Made by a program: the position numbers and the translations under genes
Part shown: positions 51,882 to 59,244 of the stretch, piece by piece
Layout of the letters: every line of letters starts with the position of its first letter
Numbering within the stretch: the stretch's first letter is position 1
Notes under the pieces: generated by a model
Told to the model about the DNA's origin: nothing
Seen by the model: the letters and a program-made list of their open reading frames with translations, nothing else
The model's database searches: none
Assembly: GCA_026395515.1 (NCBI GenBank)
Contig: JAPLYN010000002.1
Coordinates: 1-64,000, forward strand
DNA length: 64,000 bases
DNA from: Candidatus Peregrinibacteria bacterium
Lineage (GTDB): Bacteria > Patescibacteriota > Gracilibacteria > UBA1369 > LOWO2-01-FULL-3
Reading direction: 5' to 3'

Positions 51882-51989
51882 CACTCCAACATTTCAGTAA
51901 TAACTCCAAGGACATTTTATTGTTGCCCGAGATGGGCGACTGTGCCAACAATGTGTCCTTTGGGAAACTGAGTTGGAGTGTCACAGTCG
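51882..51989 (+). other. Recombinase leader with two interlocking inverted repeats
   Basis: Arm A1 (51882-51925, CACTCCAAC then CAAGGACA and TTGTTG blocks) pairs imperfectly with A2 (51946-51980, CAACAATG, TGTCCTT, GTTGGAGTG). In A's loop, CGACTGTG (51937-51944) pairs perfectly with CACAGTCG (51982-51989) outside A, giving an H-type pseudoknot or two mutually exclusive folds. A T5 run at 51993-51997 follows, so fold B could act as a weak terminator. Likely regulates recombinase expression. Confidence 0.55.
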
Positions 51990-52028
51990 TCCTTTTTGGG
52001 CGTTACTACCTATCAAAACTTAGTTTTC

Positions 52029-54548
52029 ATGAAATACTTTCTCTACTGCCGTAAATCAACAGAAGAAAAGGACCGACAAATCCTATCTCTTGAATCTCAA
52101 AAAGAGGAGGTCAGAAGCAGATTTCCTGATATTCAAATTGTTGAAATGGAAGCAGAGTCAAAAAGTGCTTTCAAACCATACGAACGTCCGATTTTCGCAA
52201 AGATGCTTGAACGAATAAAGAAGGGTGAAGCTCAAGGTATTGTATGCTGGGACCCAAGCCGTCTTTCAAGAAATCCATTGGATGCGGCTATGATCATACA
52301 TTTCCTTGATACCGGAGTACTAAAAGACCTTAAGTTCTGTAACTTTCATTTTGATAATTCTCCAGAAGGAAAGATGATGCTGAATTTTTCATTGTCCCAA
52401 TCTAAGTATTCGTCGGACAAGCTGAGCAAAGATGTAAAACGAGGAATGATAAAAAAATGTAGGAATGGATGGAGACCTAATGTATCACCTATTGGTTATC
52501 TTAATGACCCACGTGGACTGAAAGGTGAAAGACAAATCTTGGTAGATCCAGACCGTTTTGATTTAACTAAGAAGATGTGGACTATGCTGTTATCAGGCAG
52601 ATATTCAGTAAAAGACATTTGGAATATAGCAACGAAAGATTGGCACTTTGTCCCACTACGAGGAAAATCATTGGCTCTATGTACTCTTTACTCAATGTTT
52701 ACTAATCCGTTTTACTATGGAGAATTTGAATGGGATGGCGAATGGCATATTGGGAAACATAAGCCAATGATAGAAAAAGAAGAATTTGATCGGGTCCAAT
52801 TGATTCTTGGTAGAAAAGGTAAGCAAAGACCACAAAAACACAGATTCTCTTTTACAGGTTTAATTAAATGTGGCCACTGCGGTTGCTGTATTACAGCCGA
52901 ACAAAGATTAAAGACTTTGAAGAAAACGAAAGAAGTAAAAGTTTATTCTTACTACAAATGCACTCACCGCTCTGCATCAATCAAGTGTCACGAGCTATCT
53001 GTTTCTCAGGAAGAACTTGAGAAACAGGTTGTTGAATTACTTGAGACCTTAACTATTCTAGAAAACTTGATGAAGGTTACGGTTAAGTATTTGCAAAAAT
53101 ATAATGTGGTTGAGAACGCAGACCGTGGAAAGGTTCAGTCTTCACTACAAGAGGCATATAACGGTTGCACTAAAAGGATTGAGAACTTATTGAACCTTTA
53201 CATCTCCCCTGCTAATTCCGATAAAGGTATTCTTACTGAGGAAGAGTTCAAAAGCCAAAAAATGAGCTTACTTCAAGAGAAGGCGGATATTGAGTCGAAA
53301 ATCAGGGCATGTGAGGAGCGACTGAACACCCATCTAGAGTTAACTGAAAAGACTTTTGAATTTGCTGCCTATGCTAAGTACCGATTCGATCATGGCGATA
53401 TTGATGATAAAAGAGTCATTATGCAGGCTTTAGGTCAGAACTTTTTATTGAAAGACCAGAAACTTACTCTGGAACTAGATAAGTCGTTAATGACTATAAA
53501 AAATGGCATGGAAAAGATAAACTCGCTAGAACCTACGTTCTCACCGACTTTAGAGGCATTAGAAAGCCCTAAAACGGTGATTGTTAAATTGTGGTGCCGA
53601 GGGGCAGAATCGGACTGCCTACACAAGGATTTTCAATCCTCTGCTCTACCAATGAGCTACCCCGGCACGATGAAAGTCGTGAAAACTTACGAAGCCGATT
53701 TTAACGGGGTTTCTCATAAATGGCAATCTTTTATGGTTGTTTTCGAGGAGAATTTGCATTTTCCTCTGTATTTAGCTAAATTTAGACCCATGAATAAGAA
53801 GAAAATTGTAGTAAAACTAGGCACAAACTCAATGACCAAGGACGATGGAACACTTGATCAAGCGCTAATTAAAAAGCTGGTAAAACAGATTGCTGACTTA
53901 AAAGAGAACTTTGACGTGCTGCTAGTGTCATCTGGAGCGATGGGTTGTGGACGCAGCATTATTAAGAAGAAACTGAACTATGACGAAGTCACTACTCGCC
54001 AGGTTTATGCAGTAGTGGGACAAGTAAGATTAATGGAACTTTATGCTAATCTTTTCGGAGAACATGGGCGCGTGGTGGCCCAGATGCTTGCGACAAAAGA
54101 GGACTTCACAAACAGAAGTCATATTCTCAATACAAAGAATTGTATCGATTCCCTATTCCATGAAGAAATTATTCCGGTAATGAATGAAAATGATTTTGTG
54201 TGTATCGAGGAATTAATGTTTACGGATAATGATGAGTTGGCATTGATGGTTTCTAAGATGATTTTCGCAGATATGCTGATTATTTTGAGCAATGTGGATG
54301 GAGTGTATGATTCTGAGAAAAAAGTAATTAAGGAAGTGGCGGCTGACGAAGTGATGCCACTAAGTATTGTTTCCAGCGAGAAATCCTCTTTTGGAAAAGG
54401 TGGAATGCAAAATAAATTTACTGTGGCTCAGCTAGCTGCGAAAAATGGCACAACTGTATTTATTACAAATAGCAAAGAGGAGAATGTTATTACGAGAATT
54501 TGTAATGGCGAAACCGTTGGCACAAAATTTCTTCCATTAAAATCCTAG
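52029..54548 (+). CDS. Large serine recombinase; open frame continues through tRNA-Phe into proB
   Basis: Start ATG 52029 (MKYFLYCRKSTEEKD); a start at 51978 would lie in the leader structure. Resolvase domain with catalytic Ser in CRKST (Ser10) and SRLSRNPL; Recombinase domain (ISPIGYLNDPRG region) and zinc ribbon (CGHCGCC then CTHRSASIKC); then coiled coil. Recombinase-type sequence ends near residue 520 (53590). The same frame then crosses antisense tRNA-Phe (CRGAESDCLHKDFQSS) and continues into the whole of ProB. The element was probably integrated by this enzyme. The fused product is unlikely to be the functional form because proB has its own promoter. Confidence 0.85.
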   Translation: MKYFLYCRKSTEEKDRQILSLESQKEEVRSRFPDIQIVEMEAESKSAFKPYERPIFAKMLERIKKGEAQGIVCWDPSRLSRNPLDAAMIIHFLDTGVLKDLKFCNFHFDNSPEGKMMLNFSLSQSKYSSDKLSKDVKRGMIKKCRNGWRPNVSPIGYLNDPRGLKGERQILVDPDRFDLTKKMWTMLLSGRYSVKDIWNIATKDWHFVPLRGKSLALCTLYSMFTNPFYYGEFEWDGEWHIGKHKPMIEKEEFDRVQLILGRKGKQRPQKHRFSFTGLIKCGHCGCCITAEQRLKTLKKTKEVKVYSYYKCTHRSASIKCHELSVSQEELEKQVVELLETLTILENLMKVTVKYLQKYNVVENADRGKVQSSLQEAYNGCTKRIENLLNLYISPANSDKGILTEEEFKSQKMSLLQEKADIESKIRACEERLNTHLELTEKTFEFAAYAKYRFDHGDIDDKRVIMQALGQNFLLKDQKLTLELDKSLMTIKNGMEKINSLEPTFSPTLEALESPKTVIVKLWCRGAESDCLHKDFQSSALPMSYPGTMKVVKTYEADFNGVSHKWQSFMVVFEENLHFPLYLAKFRPMNKKKIVVKLGTNSMTKDDGTLDQALIKKLVKQIADLKENFDVLLVSSGAMGCGRSIIKKKLNYDEVTTRQVYAVVGQVRLMELYANLFGEHGRVVAQMLATKEDFTNRSHILNTKNCIDSLFHEEIIPVMNENDFVCIEELMFTDNDELALMVSKMIFADMLIILSNVDGVYDSEKKVIKEVAADEVMPLSIVSSEKSSFGKGGMQNKFTVAQLAAKNGTTVFITNSKEENVITRICNGETVGTKFLPLKS
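53592..53666 (-). tRNA. tRNA-Phe (GAA), CCA encoded; integration site
   Basis: 75-nt cloverleaf on the minus strand: acceptor GCCGGGG/CCTCGGC, D arm GCTC/GAGC, anticodon stem GAGGA/TCCTT with loop TTGAAAA (anticodon GAA), T stem GGCAG/CTGCC, discriminator A, CCA encoded. The T loop TCCGATT carries C at position 55, normally U. Its 3' end faces the element. Confidence 0.9.
53754..53782 (+). promoter_or_regulatory. proB promoter, leaderless
   Basis: TTGCAT at 53754-53759, 17 bp, TAAATT at 53777-53782. ATG 53790 is 7 bp beyond the -10, so transcription would start at or next to the start codon. It shows proB is expressed independently of the recombinase. Confidence 0.6.
53790..54548 (+). CDS. 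proB: Glutamate 5-kinase
   Basis: 252 aa, the amino acid kinase domain alone (no PUA domain). Begins MNKKKIVVKLGTNSM, with substrate loops LLVSSGAMGCGR and the phosphate-binding GKGGMQNKF. First enzyme of proline synthesis, phosphorylating glutamate. Start at 53790 is set by the promoter. Followed at 3 bp by proC. The frame is open upstream into the element recombinase. Confidence 0.93.
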   Translation: MNKKKIVVKLGTNSMTKDDGTLDQALIKKLVKQIADLKENFDVLLVSSGAMGCGRSIIKKKLNYDEVTTRQVYAVVGQVRLMELYANLFGEHGRVVAQMLATKEDFTNRSHILNTKNCIDSLFHEEIIPVMNENDFVCIEELMFTDNDELALMVSKMIFADMLIILSNVDGVYDSEKKVIKEVAADEVMPLSIVSSEKSSFGKGGMQNKFTVAQLAAKNGTTVFITNSKEENVITRICNGETVGTKFLPLKS

Positions 54549-54551
54549 ACT

Positions 54552-55295
54552 ATGAAAAAAATCTGCATAGTCGGAATGGGAAATATGGGAAAAGCGATGA
54601 TGGATATATTAAGTGAGCGTGGCGGTTTTGAGCTGAGTGGATGCGAAAAGAGCGACGATATGAACAAAAAATTGGAACAAGCGGAAGTTGTGATCATTGC
54701 GGTGAAGCCTCAGGTATTTGGAGAATTGGCTAAAAGTATCACGGTAGATATGCGTGGTAAAGTGGTTATTTCTATTATGGCTGGAATTGGAATTGAAAAA
54801 ATTAAGGCTGCGCTGAAAACAGATAAAGTGATTAGGACACTGCCAAATCTAGCTTTGAAAGTCGGACAGTCTTTAACTATTTGGAAAACTACTGAAGAAA
54901 TTGCTGATGATGAAAAAGCTTTGGCGAAAGAAATTTTGATGAGTTTTGGAAAGGAAATGGAAGTGGACGATGAATCAAAAATTAGTTCAATAGGAGTGGT
55001 AAGTGGCTGCGGTCCAGGATTTATTGCCTATTTCGGTGAACAAATGGCAGGATTCCTAATGAAGCAAGGTTTATCTGAAGAAGAAGCGGAAAAAGTAACA
55101 AGACAAACATTAATTGGAACTGGAGAAGTGGTAAAAAGGAATAATTGGAATTTAACTGATATGAGAAAAAAAGTTAGTTCCAAAGGAGGACTGACTGAAG
55201 CTGGAGTGAATGCGATGGAAGCAGAAGGTTTGGGCAAAGTTTTTGAGAAAGGTGGAGATGCGGCATTAAAAAGAAACGAAGAGTTAAACAAATAA
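54552..55295 (+). CDS. proC: Pyrroline-5-carboxylate reductase
   Basis: 247 aa. Rossmann motif ICIVGMGNMGKAM at the N-terminus, ISIMAGIGIEKIK and the C-terminal KVSSKGGLTEAGVNAMEAEG block. It reduces P5C to proline with NAD(P)H. Between proB and proA, with 1-3 bp gaps, so co-translated. Confidence 0.95.
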   Translation: MKKICIVGMGNMGKAMMDILSERGGFELSGCEKSDDMNKKLEQAEVVIIAVKPQVFGELAKSITVDMRGKVVISIMAGIGIEKIKAALKTDKVIRTLPNLALKVGQSLTIWKTTEEIADDEKALAKEILMSFGKEMEVDDESKISSIGVVSGCGPGFIAYFGEQMAGFLMKQGLSEEEAEKVTRQTLIGTGEVVKRNNWNLTDMRKKVSSKGGLTEAGVNAMEAEGLGKVFEKGGDAALKRNEELNK

Positions 55296-55296
55296 A

Positions 55297-56562
55297 ATGA
55301 GTGAATTAAATCTACAAAAAGCTTTAGAAAAAGTGCAGGCAGCAAGCCGCAAATTCGTGATGGCGGAAGAAAAAGTTGTAAATGAGGTGATGATGAAATT
55401 AGCGGAGTTGCTAGAAAAAAACGTAGCGAAGATTTTGATTGAGAACGAAAAAGATTTAGCAAAGATGGATAAGAGTGATGCGATGTATGACAGAGTTTTA
55501 TTGAATGGAAAAAGGATTCAGGCGATGGCGGCGAGCGTGAAAGAAATTACTGGCCATGACTCCCCTGTCGGAATTGAACTCGAACACAAAGTGCTAGAAA
55601 ATGGCTTGGACTTGAGAAAAGTGAGTGTGCCATTTGGAGTTGTTGGCTGTATTTTTGAGGCGAGACCAAATGTAGTGATTGATATTTTTGCCCTTTGTTT
55701 TAAATCTAGAAATGCCTGCGTGATGAAGGGCGGCTCTCAGTCTGAAAATTCAAATGGGGTTTTGGCGGAGATAATTTTAGAGGCGATTGAAGAGGGACGT
55801 GGAAAAAATTTATTTATGATCGATTTACTTTTACTTTTGAAAAATGACCGCGAACTTTTGTCTGAATTCATGAAGCAAGATAAATATGTAGATGTATTAA
55901 TTCCACGAGGTGGACAAGGTTTAATTAAATTTGTGCGTGAAAATTCCATGATCCCGGTGATAGAGACTGGAGCTGGAGTGGTACATACTTATTTCGATGA
56001 AGAAGGAGATTGGGAAAAAGGAAGAGAGATAGTTTTCAACGCTAAGGTAAGCCGTCCAAGCGTATGCAATGCATTAGACACTTTGATTATTCACAATTCA
56101 AGATTGAAAGATTTGCAAAGAATTGTAAGACCGATGGAAGAAAAAAAGGTGGAAATTTTTGCGGATGAAGAAGCTTATAAAATTCTGGACGGAAATTATT
56201 CGAAAGATCTTTTACACAAAGCTAGTGAAGAAAATTTTGGCATGGAATACTTGTCGTTAAAAATGGCGGTAAAGACTGTTAATAGTTTAGATGAAGCTTT
56301 GGAGCACATTGCGGATTTCGGTTCTAAACATAGCGAATCGATAATTACCGAGGATAGAGAGAGCGCAGAAAAATTTTTGAAAGCCGTGGATGCAGCTTGT
56401 GTATATGTAAATACTTCCACAAGATTCACTGATGGCGGAGAATTTGGTTTAGGAGCGGAAGTCGGCATAAGCACACAAAAACTCCATGCTCGTGGCCCAA
56501 TGGGAATAAAAGAACTCACAAGTTACAAATGGATTGTGAGAGGAAATGGCCAAGTAAGATAA
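55297..56562 (+). CDS. proA: Gamma-glutamyl phosphate reductase
   Basis: 421 aa aldehyde-dehydrogenase-fold enzyme reducing glutamyl phosphate to glutamate semialdehyde. Motifs VPFGVVGCIFEARPNVV, KGGSQSENSN and the catalytic Cys in SRPSVCNALDT; EVGISTQKLHARGPMG at the end is typical of ProA. Completes a full glutamate-to-proline pathway in this operon. Confidence 0.95.
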   Translation: MSELNLQKALEKVQAASRKFVMAEEKVVNEVMMKLAELLEKNVAKILIENEKDLAKMDKSDAMYDRVLLNGKRIQAMAASVKEITGHDSPVGIELEHKVLENGLDLRKVSVPFGVVGCIFEARPNVVIDIFALCFKSRNACVMKGGSQSENSNGVLAEIILEAIEEGRGKNLFMIDLLLLLKNDRELLSEFMKQDKYVDVLIPRGGQGLIKFVRENSMIPVIETGAGVVHTYFDEEGDWEKGREIVFNAKVSRPSVCNALDTLIIHNSRLKDLQRIVRPMEEKKVEIFADEEAYKILDGNYSKDLLHKASEENFGMEYLSLKMAVKTVNSLDEALEHIADFGSKHSESIITEDRESAEKFLKAVDAACVYVNTSTRFTDGGEFGLGAEVGISTQKLHARGPMGIKELTSYKWIVRGNGQVR

Positions 56563-56624
56563 TAGTTTTATTTTGGAAGGGCTGATGTGATATATTTTTT
56601 GCAGTATTTTCTTATACTCATTCC

Positions 56625-57719
56625 ATGGTTGATAAACAAAAATTAAAGAAGTTGGCGGACATTATTGCCAACTATTCTATTGCAGTAAAAAAAGGTGAAA
56701 AGATTTTAATTCGTGCTTATGGTTTCGATGGTTTTCCTTTAGTTAAAGAGCTTTATCGCGAATGTATCAAAGCTGGTGCGATTCAAGTGGATGTAAAATT
56801 TGGCCATGATGAATTGAGCAAAATTTTCTTTGATCATGCTAATAAAGAGCAAATGGAATACCTCAGCGACTTGGATAAAAAAGTGGCGGATAGTTATGAT
56901 GCGATGGTACAAATCGTGGCCGATGCCAATCCTTATGAAATGAGCGACGTAGATATTAAAAAAGTTTATGCAGTACAAAAATCTCGCAAAATCATTGGGG
57001 ACATTTTGCATACAAAGCGCTGGTGTCTTTTCTATTATCCGAATGTGGCGTCAGCGATGTTGGCAAAGAAAAGTTTGGAAGAATGGGAGGAATTTGTGTT
57101 CAACACTTGCCTACTAGATTGGAAACAAGTTGAAAAAATGGAGATAAAATTCAAGGAGTTAATGTTGAAAGTGAAGGATGTGAGAATTACTGGAAAGGAA
57201 ACTGATCTTACTTTGTCCATCGCTGGTCAGAAGTGGAAAACTTGCTGTGGAAAGCGCAATTTGCCAGATGGAGAAATTTTCACAGCACCGATAAAGACCT
57301 CGGTGAATGGAGTGATTCGTTACAATGTGCCGACTCATTATCAGTCACAAGATTTTGATTGGGTGAAGTTGTGGTTGAAGGATGGAAAAGTAATAAAAGA
57401 AGAATCAAACAACCAAAAAGCTGTGACAGAAATTCTAGATACTGATGCTGGATCTCGCTATTATGGAGAGTTTGCTTTTGGTTTGAATGACATGATTAAG
57501 CAAGGCACACGCCAAATTTTATTCGATGAGAAAATGGGAAAAAGTCTGCATATGGCTCTAGGACGATGCTACGAAGAATGTCCAAACGGCAATGATTCCA
57601 GCGTGCATTGGGATTTAATTTATCGTTTTGCTTGGGCCGAAGCAGAAATATATTTCGACGGCAAAAAAGTATATTCGAAAAATAAATGGATAGATAAAAA
57701 GTTTGGTTTTTTGAACTAA
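56625..57719 (+). CDS. M29 family metallo-aminopeptidase
   Basis: 364 aa, full length for M29 (AmpS/PepS, T family). Begins KLKKLADIIANYSIAVKKGEKILI; metal-ligand region FTAPIKTSVNGVIRYN, EILDTDAGSRYYGEFAFGLN, and C-terminal HMALGRCYEECPNGNDSSVHWDLI holding His and Asp ligands. Dizinc or dicobalt exopeptidase in the cytosol. Stands alone, with only a short gap after proA. Confidence 0.92.
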   Translation: MVDKQKLKKLADIIANYSIAVKKGEKILIRAYGFDGFPLVKELYRECIKAGAIQVDVKFGHDELSKIFFDHANKEQMEYLSDLDKKVADSYDAMVQIVADANPYEMSDVDIKKVYAVQKSRKIIGDILHTKRWCLFYYPNVASAMLAKKSLEEWEEFVFNTCLLDWKQVEKMEIKFKELMLKVKDVRITGKETDLTLSIAGQKWKTCCGKRNLPDGEIFTAPIKTSVNGVIRYNVPTHYQSQDFDWVKLWLKDGKVIKEESNNQKAVTEILDTDAGSRYYGEFAFGLNDMIKQGTRQILFDEKMGKSLHMALGRCYEECPNGNDSSVHWDLIYRFAWAEAEIYFDGKKVYSKNKWIDKKFGFLN

Positions 57720-57722
57720 GAC

Positions 57723-58187
57723 TTAGGCCTGCTTGGATTCAAGCGCAGAGATGCGTTCATTCAAGTCCTGGATTTGCCCATCAAATTTTACGTCTCTATA
57801 GTTTGTTATTTCAACAGTTCTATTCAATTTATTCAGATCAGCCTTAACGTCTGCAAGATCAAGGCATATTTTATTTAAGCGCAATTCAATGTTTGTCACT
57901 CGCTCTTCCAGCTTAGAAATTCTATCGTCAAACCAATTCTGTAAATGCAAAAAACCTATACTTGTTGCGGCGGCTAAATCATCGAAATTTTCCTCCATTT
58001 TCTCAAATCGTTGATCCATCTTTTCAAATCTTCTATCTATTGCATAGAATCTTAGATCGATTTGATCAAATCTTTCCTCCATCTTTTCGAATCTTCTATC
58101 TACCGATTCGAATCCTTGTTTCATCTGGACCGCCAGATTCTCTATTGATTTTGCTAACGTTGTAATTGTCATCGTTGTCTTTTTCAT
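57723..58187 (-). CDS. Coiled-coil protein with RFE repeats
   Basis: 154 aa from ATG 58187 (MKKTTMTITTLAKSIENLA). Repeats of RRFEKMEERFDQIDLRFYA and RRFEKMDQRFEKMEE give a seven-residue coiled coil (about 25-75); further coiled coil extends to the C-terminus (ERVTNIELRLNKICLDLADV). No membrane helix. Similar RFE/MDxRF proteins are common in Patescibacteria (recollection); function unknown. Stop lies 3 bp from the stop of the converging M29 gene. Confidence 0.72.
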   Translation of the reverse strand: MKKTTMTITTLAKSIENLAVQMKQGFESVDRRFEKMEERFDQIDLRFYAIDRRFEKMDQRFEKMEENFDDLAAATSIGFLHLQNWFDDRISKLEERVTNIELRLNKICLDLADVKADLNKLNRTVEITNYRDVKFDGQIQDLNERISALESKQA

Positions 58188-58434
58188 ATGTTGTTGGGTT
58201 TTGAATAATAAATTGTTTTTTATAATTTGCAAATATTTTAGCCGTCAAAGTTAAAATATTCTTAAATTAATTCTAAATTTTTTCTAAATTATTTAGCGTG
58301 AAGCAATACGAGACTTGACAATTTTTAAAAATCAGTACGCAGTAAATCAAACTTACCATTGTCATATCAAGAAGTTTCCAATAAACTCCCTGTTCGTGAA
58401 GGTCTTGTAACTCCCCTCCAAAGCAATTTGAGAG

Positions 58435-58451
58435 CGGTCGAAGTTCGACCG
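58435..58451. repeat. Perfect 17-bp palindrome
   Basis: CGGTCGAA-G-TTCGACCG, 8-1-8 perfect. Lies just before the GC-rich patch in a gene-poor stretch (58188-58551) that otherwise shows AT-rich sequence and a TTGACA (58460-58465) without a clear -10. Candidate protein-binding or recombination site. Confidence 0.75.
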
Positions 58452-58551
58452 TTCACAATTTGACAACAAGGGTAGTAACAGATTTTCACGTTACAGCAAA
58501 TAACAACACCTCGAACAACTCGAGGTTTCACCGACAGGAGATAGATTCAGA

Positions 58552-58842
58552 ATGAGAATTTCACAGTCCCAGATGGCCAAAGGCCTCGAGCGGATCACCT
58601 GCACCGAATGTGACCGTCCGCACAAGCTCCAACGCAAGGATCTCGACGACCACCTGCGCTCTATCCAGGGCAAGGGTGATCGCAATCCGCGTCAACTGAG
58701 TCCGTCCAGCAGCGTGCCTGCAAACCGTGGCACGCGCATCGCGACTGAGCAGGAGACCCGCGTCCGCAACATGCGCCGCGCATGGAACCACGTGCCGGCA
58801 GATCACATGCCGGAAGAGATCCGTCAGGCCCTCGGTCTCTAG
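58552..58842 (+). CDS. Mini zinc-finger-like protein 1
   Basis: 96 aa. Motif TCTECDRPHKLQRKDLDDHL gives Cys17, Cys20, His24 and His34, i.e. C-x2-C-x3-H-x9-H, a possible zinc knuckle. The rest is basic and low in hydrophobics, with VPADHMPEEIRQALGL at the end. AGGAG lies 11 bp before the ATG, and a stable hairpin (ACCTCGA/TCGAGGT, 58508-58526) precedes it. GC-rich codons unlike all neighbours. No family recognised. Confidence 0.65.
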   Translation: MRISQSQMAKGLERITCTECDRPHKLQRKDLDDHLRSIQGKGDRNPRQLSPSSSVPANRGTRIATEQETRVRNMRRAWNHVPADHMPEEIRQALGL

Positions 58843-58859
58843 GACAAGTTCATCAACCC

Positions 58860-58877
58860 AAGGCGCTGCGGCGCCTT
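58860..58877 (+). repeat. Hairpin between the two mini zinc-finger genes
   Basis: AAGGCGC (58860-58866) pairs perfectly with GCGCCTT (58871-58877), tetraloop TGCG, followed by TCAC. Too few T for a strong terminator; perhaps an mRNA stability or partial termination element. Confidence 0.7.
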
Positions 58878-58898
58878 TCACTGAGGAGAAGAAGTCGA

Positions 58899-59054
58899 AT
58901 GTCGAAGAACAAGGACCCCCGTGGCAAGAAGAATGCCGGTACCGGCCTCGTCACCTGCACCGAATGCACGCCTTACCACAAGGTGTTGAAGTCGGCGTTT
59001 CCCGCTCACCTGGATCAGGTGCGGCGGGACATGAAGCTCCGTCTCCGCCGCTAG
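58899..59054 (+). CDS. Mini zinc-finger-like protein 2
   Basis: 51 aa. LVTCTECTPYHKVLKSAFP and then AHL give Cys20, Cys23, His27 and His37: exactly the same C-x2-C-x3-H-x9-H spacing as the gene before it, in the context GLxx(V/I)TCTECxxxHK. The two are therefore paralogues by tandem duplication. Basic N-terminus MSKNKDPRGKKN. GAGGAG lies 11 bp before the ATG. GC-rich; too short to be certain, but the shared motif and SD support it. Confidence 0.65.
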   Translation: MSKNKDPRGKKNAGTGLVTCTECTPYHKVLKSAFPAHLDQVRRDMKLRLRR

Positions 59055-59132
59055 GCAGCCTGCACAATCAATCCGCATGGCGATGACCCCTTCACTGGGC
59101 GAGCTCCGCGGAAGGTGACCAAGAACTCGGTG

Positions 59133-59233
59133 GGGTAGTAATGTGAATAGATTTTCGAGAAGGATTGCTGCGACGTGGCGAAAGCCACAGTCAAAGCGCC
59201 GTCCCGGACCTCGAACCTCTATAATTACTACCC
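59133..59233 (+). ncRNA. 101-nt foldable unit with perfect 10-bp terminal inverted repeats
   Basis: GGGTAGTAAT (59133-59142) pairs with ATTACTACCC (59224-59233). Inside, TAGA..TTCGAG pairs with CTCGAA..TCTA, and GAC-GTGGC-GAAA-GCCAC-A-GTC forms an apical hairpin with a GNRA tetraloop. The whole unit folds as one long structured element. It may be a structured RNA or the end of a mobile unit; no reading frame or known RNA family was recognised. Confidence 0.5.
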
Positions 59234-59244
59234 TGCCAGTTCTT

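Larger units (their letters stand above)
41360..53666. mobile_element. Integrated replicon-like element at tRNA-Phe
   Basis: About 12.3 kb between host gene eamA and the proBCA operon. It holds a serine recombinase at the tRNA-Phe end, a CHC2 primase-like protein, a P-loop helicase-like ATPase, a sigma-like protein, DUF5659, a membrane-protein operon and many unknowns, all absent from the housekeeping context. The right end is in tRNA-Phe (53592-53666). The left end is not certain: TCGGACTG at 41360-41367 matches 53610-53617 inside the tRNA and is the best visible core. No capsid, portal, terminase or relaxase was recognised, so a plasmid-like or satellite-like element is most likely. Confidence 0.7.
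58469..59234. other. GC-rich foreign patch bounded by AGGGTAGTAA repeats
   Basis: GGTAGTAA followed by AGATTTTC occurs directly at 58471-58486 and 59134-59156 (the second with a 7-nt insertion), and AGGGTAGTAA recurs inverted at 59225-59234. Between them the DNA turns from AT-rich to clearly GC-rich with GC third codon positions, and genes show Shine-Dalgarno sequences. This marks an acquired cassette or a chimeric assembly segment. Confidence 0.6.

Noticed and set aside
58561-59086. Overlapping frames of 66-119 aa on both strands in the GC-rich patch
   Set aside because: GC-rich DNA has few stop codons, so long chance frames are expected; only the two frames with SD sequences and the shared Cys/His motif are kept.
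59190-59222. tRNA-like T-arm GGTTCGAGGTCC on the minus strand
   Set aside because: No acceptor or anticodon stem could be assembled around it.
59133-59233. Integron attC site
   Set aside because: Structured 101-bp unit after a gene is reminiscent of attC, but the required RYYYAAC and GTTRRRY core boxes are absent and no integron integrase is in the window.
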